From contig NC_049991.1 of NCBI RefSeq assembly GCF_000003815.2, positions 9,490,561-9,554,560 of the forward strand: a DNA stretch of 64,000 bases, read 5' to 3'. Each line of letters starts with the position of its first letter. Position 1 is the stretch's first letter. This stretch comes from Branchiostoma floridae (taxonomy: Eukaryota > Chordata > Leptocardii > Amphioxiformes > Branchiostomatidae). The translations under genes and the position numbers were made by a program. Of this stretch, positions 54,801 through 60,800 are shown one piece after another. The notes beneath the pieces are model-generated. The model ran no database searches, was not told where the DNA came from, and saw only the letters and a program-made list of their open reading frames with translations.

Positions 54801-57800
54801 CCCACAGCTTCCCTTTAATTTCTTTGCTGAGATCTACGAGGGGCGGTCAATAAGTAATGCCCCTGACCCATTTTCCATAGCAGGAGATTAATGAAACTTG
54901 GCACAGCTATTAGTCTTTCTCTTCAGAGAACCACCCAGAGTTATGCATTTCTCCCATCGTTTGATGCAGCTCTGGACACCGTTTTTGTAGGACACACCAG
55001 GTTGGTCCTCCAACAGATACCTCGTCAATGGCAGAAGAGGGACGACCAGGTCTGGGAGCTATTTCCGCAGACTTCCGCCCATGTTTGAATTCAGGATGCC
55101 AGCGTTTTACAAGGTCATATGATGATCATCACCATAAGTTTCTTTCATTTCATCAAAAATCTTCTTTGGTGTGCGTCCTTTCAAATACAAAAACTGGTTC
55201 CATTTCACACCTGGTCCATTTCGCACCTGACTCAGTTCAAACACCAGTAAATCAAAAAACCACACAATTAGTTCAGAGCTGTTTTTGCAACATAACCTAT
55301 AAAGATATGAATCATTACACAGACAAAATTTCATCTAGATCAGACGACTGGAAGTGGGTCAGGGGCATTACTTATTGAATTTGGAATTTTTTACATCTGG
55401 AATTTTTGAAATTATTTTACAACTATCTGATAAGTGGGGCCATATCCTCTAATGATGTAAAGACTGCACAAAGTCTGCTGGAAGACACACAACAACTCAA
55501 GAATACATCAAATATGACAAATAGTAACGTCCACATAATTAGTAACACACAATAGAACATTATACTACATACATCTGATACCAATGTGGTCATGCGTGCA
55601 CCACGTATGTTGCAGGCATACATACATCTGCGTTTGTTGTTGGTTTAAAGCCAGACCGGCCTGGCCAGCATGTAGACTAGAGAAGGCACCGGGAATCCCA
55701 GACAGCAAGCCCGACATGAATAGCTTCGGCTGAGGAACCTGAACGCTAGGAGATCTGCAAGAAGCAAACACCAGTTGCCTCAGCTGAGTGCTCCATTCGC
55801 AAGAACCGCTGAATCTCAAGCAATGCCACTAACATAGGCTCATGGTTAGTTAACTGCAATTTTGCTTGCCCCGGTCGTCACACAGTTTCGTGTCAGTTAT
55901 ATAGCTTGCAGTGACATGTAAATAACGACATGAAAACGGTCGAATTCAGGACAATGACCGACGTCAAAACTACAGGTGTGTTTCGATCGATTATTTTGTC
56001 AAAAAACAACACACAACAATAATCCTATGAGATTGTGTGAAACTTCTTCGTGGACTATTAAAAACTTTACGAGCATACTACCAGTATTCGTTAAAATACT
56101 AGTATTGTCAAAAGGCTGGATGAAATTTAGGATATGATCAAATTTAGGAAATGATAAATGATAGAGAATACTGTCTCAAATTAAGTTAAATTGACCTAAT
56201 GATAGAGCTAACTGCCTTAGCATCAGCATCACATTCAAGCATAGACATTCTCTTCAGTATCAAAGAACTTCCAAGCGTCACATTAAACTCAACCTACTGT
56301 ACATTTCAAGACAGAAGCGTTAGTAACAGTGAGGAGAACAGTGTACAAGTACAGCGCACAGCGAAATTGGACCTCTTCAAGCCTGGGCCAGAACCAACGG
56401 TCTTACCCTTCCAGGGTGCCGGCTTCTGCTGTAGCGTACGAGCTGATGGACATGACCTCCTCTCCCGTTGCCGTGTGGAATGAACTCACGGAGGCCGAGT
56501 CATCGGTGCCTTGTCTCCGTAACTGACTGGGAGACGTGATCAGATCACCTTGTCGGCGGAGCTGACTCGGAGATGTGACGGTGTCGTCGCCACTTCCCTC
56601 CCGCTTCAATTTCCCACCCTCCGCGCTAACTTGTTTTTTCTTCCCGGTCGGTGGAGAGATCACCTTGGCCTTTCCAGCTGCACCTGAAGGGTGATCAAAT
56701 GCAATACGAAGTTAGTATTCGTGCCTTCATGGGACGACGAGGTCAATTGGATCCCCAATATCACAACAGGTACTTAGATAAATTACGATGATATCCAAAC
56801 AGATCTACCGCCACCGTAAGTCTACCTGGAGATTAGAATTATTGAGTAGTAAGGGAAGGTTCGTCAAGAATGGTTTGTATTCTGGAGCCATTGTTATATG
56901 CAACGACTTTCATTTCCAAGGAACCTAAATAGTTATTTTGATTGCAACGAACAACACTGTACTGGAAATAAGTTTGTTAGAGAGGCCATTGAACTTATCT
57001 ATGATGACTTCCTTCCCAAAAATAAGTTGGCGCTTGGCGCTTATGTTATCGCCTATACGCTATCGCAGATACATCTATACACCTTAAACTGCCTCCAGAT
57101 TCTAGGTGAGTCTTAACTCTTGTGCACACGCAAAAAAAGGAAACTGACAGGCAAATAGCTTTTGTCTGAACCATGCATAAGCAACAGCCCAGCAATGGTA
57201 TCTACAGCTTCTAGAGACAGTCAGCCACACCATATCTATATGCATATTGTCTCACAACTTGGAGTCATGATGCAAACAGCTAGCTCTTGTCAAATTGTCT
57301 ATGGGCTTTTGAACTCATCTTTGCTGAATACAATTAACTATTAGAAAGTTTCAAGCAGCGTAACACTATGTGAGGGCTGACTCCGGCCATTTGACTGCGA
57401 GAAGTAAATCTACATATGGTCATAGTGAACTACCCAGGCTGAGTCCTGTTGGTAACCAACAACTAAAACCAAACTGTGGCAGTGTATAGGTCAGCCAAAA
57501 GCAGCAACAGAGTACTCAGCACCTTCAGCCACAGCACACCACTACAAACACCGTGTATTGTAAGCACCATCCATACCCGCTGTGCTTATTTTCACTGGCT
57601 TAGAAGGATTGCTCTGTCCCTCCGGCCCGATGGCGGTCACGGTGAAGACGTACTCCTGTCCAGGACGGAGGCCGTCCACTGTCCTCTCCCACACGGACGG
57701 TCCTCCCACCGGGTCAACGACCTTACCATCGGGCGGGGTCACCGCAATTCTGTAGTCCGTGGCGCCCGTCACGGGGGTCCACTTTAGGGTCACTGACGTG

Positions 57801-60800
57801 TCGTCTACGTCACTCGGTTTTACTCCCAGAGGACTTGGGAATGCTAGTTTGGAAGAGTACATTCAAGTATTTGCGGACTTGTTTTATAGCTAGACAATCA
57901 CCTAGAAATGATCTTGATGTGCCAGTGAACCCCAACGACACACAAACTGGTTTCTGGAGATGCAGAAACCAGTGATGATGATTACACCGACGAAGGGGAC
58001 AGAGATGTAACAAGGGGACACCACAATATCCGTATGTGTAAGTCGAATATACTTTTACCCTTGCATGCTGTACACCAAGATAGGGCTTAGCGAAAACCTT
58101 TCATTTCCAGCCATGTCTCCCATGATCGTCTACTAATCAGACGGTGTTCTTTAGGACAGAGTGGAGATAGTTGGTACGGCCTACGATTACTGTCTCGCTG
58201 GATATAGATGTACCACTACTGACCTTCCAACTGCAAATTGGACACTTGACGGGCCACTAACGTTGGAAGTGACTAACGCTCGTATTTTATTTGATGGTGT
58301 TTATACACATATGTACTAGAGGCACAAAATTAGCAACGAATACAAAATATTTATGAAAGTATGTAAAAAAAAAATTACAAGGACAAAATGCAATTCCTAC
58401 CTTTAGCTTCTTTATCTGTACCCTCGGCGGCAGGTCTAACCTCCTCTTGGCCGTCCCCTGCAACCCTCGGTGTCACGGCTTCCCCTGCGGCTTTTCCGGC
58501 CGCTTGGTCCACTTCCATTGGAACAGGTTTCTGTTCGTCATCCTTTGATGCTACCTTTTTGGCAGCTGGTATTTCTCCAGCCTTAGCTTCTGCAGGTCTT
58601 TTCTCTCCTGCTTTAACAGCTACAGGGGCTGCTTCATCTGCAGGTTTGACCGCTAGAGGCTTCACGACTGCCGCGTCCTTGGCCACTGGCGCTCCCGTCA
58701 TTGGAGTCACGGGAGCCGCCGCAGCTCCGGCGGGGGAAGGCGCGAGTCCCGGGGAGGCTCCTGGAGTCAGCTTGCCTGGAGTACTCAGACGTCCCGTTGG
58801 AGTCGCAGGGGGAGTCGTATCTACGGAAAAATGAAAACGTTTCTCTTTTGTTTTGTTTTGTTTTAACCATGTAGCTACGCAAGTTGGGGAATCGTCACAT
58901 TTCCAGAAATACGAAAATACATTATGCAGTCTTTGTTATGTATAAAAAATCTGTTGACTGTCATATGCTAACGGTAAGATACGTTAGGATATAGATTATA
59001 ATCAGGCAGATTCGTGAAATTCTGATCGAAGTGTGAGCTGCGATTTAAATATGGGAGAACACCCTAACACGTTCCTAGCACCCTTATCGGAGTTTCTGTC
59101 GACAGAGAAAACGATCAGGGTCTCTGCTGACGGAATCGGCGATATGTATTATACCAGATCGCAATATCAGATCTCTGCCCTGATTATCTATATACAAGAA
59201 TCAGCCTACCTGTCACCATGAGGTGTGCAGCAGAAATGACCCTCCCCACCACGTTTGTAGCCGTGGCGCTGAATTTCCCAGAGTCGTCCTCATAAACCTC
59301 CTCAATGATGAGTCGACTGGTGTCGCCTTCTGTCACGATCCTGAAGTCCTCCGTGCTCTGGAGCTCCGCCCTCTCTCTGTACCACCTGATCTTCGGCATG
59401 GGCGTGCCCCTGAACCTCACCACCATCTCCACACGGGAACCTTCCTTCACCCGCTGACTCTTTAGTCTCTGGACGAAGTCAGGAGGTTCTGGTGAGAGGA
59501 AAAGATTAAAGCAAAAACGGTTAAGTAGATTACAAATGTTTCACATTAAAAAGGAGTCATCTCGGTTGCTTGCAATATTGTTGCTGACAGGACGTGTACA
59601 TCTACAAGTAGTACAAGTTACAGGAAAACAATTCTTCCCTCACGTATACTTATTCTCTTCAGGCTATAGAACATACATAGGTGATAGGGAGGGTCAGCTA
59701 AAGTGGGCTGAGGTTTCAGCTTCTGTTGGCGTGGCCTCAAACCAGCCTTCAGACAATCAGAGAATCGACTTTACCAAAAAAAAAAACAATTAGGCGATTC
59801 TCTGATTGGATAAACGTTGGTCAGACCCACAAAAGTGGAAACCTCAGTTCGGAGCTTGCCGAGGTATACTTATGCGGCTCTGCGTATAAAACGAGTATGT
59901 TATACCATTCTTCCTACTAGATTGAACTGTATGTATCAGAAAGGTTCAAAACACACAAATAAAGAAACTTTACCTCTAACAACAAGCTTGGCAGTGCTGG
60001 AGGCCGAGCCCTCAGCGTTCCTCGCCGTGCAGGCGACATTCCCGCCATCGTCGGTCACTGACGTCAGCACGAGACTTGCGCGCCCGCCCTCTTCTCGCGA
60101 GATTTGAGTTTTGTCTGTGTGAGCCACCTCCTTTCCGTTTAGGTACCATGAGACGTCTGGTTCGGGGTTGCCTGTAATCAGAGTCAGCAGTGAGTGTCAA
60201 TAACTTATCAAATACGTTTTCTTTGTAGATCGATATGCATATTGTATTGTTGCTACTGTATAATGTTCTAAAAATGGTATTGGACAGACAAAAAATTACA
60301 ATGTATACAAGGCTTTTTAAGTGTAGCACAGTGTAGCATACTTGTATTCCGTAAGTTATAATATAGTTCTAATCTGGAAGATTCTTAGTTGTATGAAATG
60401 CCAGATTATTAAACGGGCCTTGCAGCTATTGCATTGAAAGCCATCTGCAGATATGAAGAGGGTCGCAAGGAGTCCTATTGAATTGTGATTCCCATATATA
60501 TACTGCTACCATTTCGCAAAATCCCAGCCCAACGTGTGAATCGAACATTTCATATGTACGAGTATGTGCATATACTACACACATGTATATCTTCCTAAGT
60601 GGGTCGACCTTACCTATCAATACACAAGGTCAGATAGCCGGCTTTGTGTCAGTATCCATGTCGATTAAGTATCTATCCGTTTAGAAACATCCCAATGAAC
60701 CACATACTACAAATTTAAACGCCAGTCCAACAAACTCAGCCACGTTTGATATTGTGTTCTCGCCACAAAGGCGCCACCTACATCGGCTACATATAGCAGC

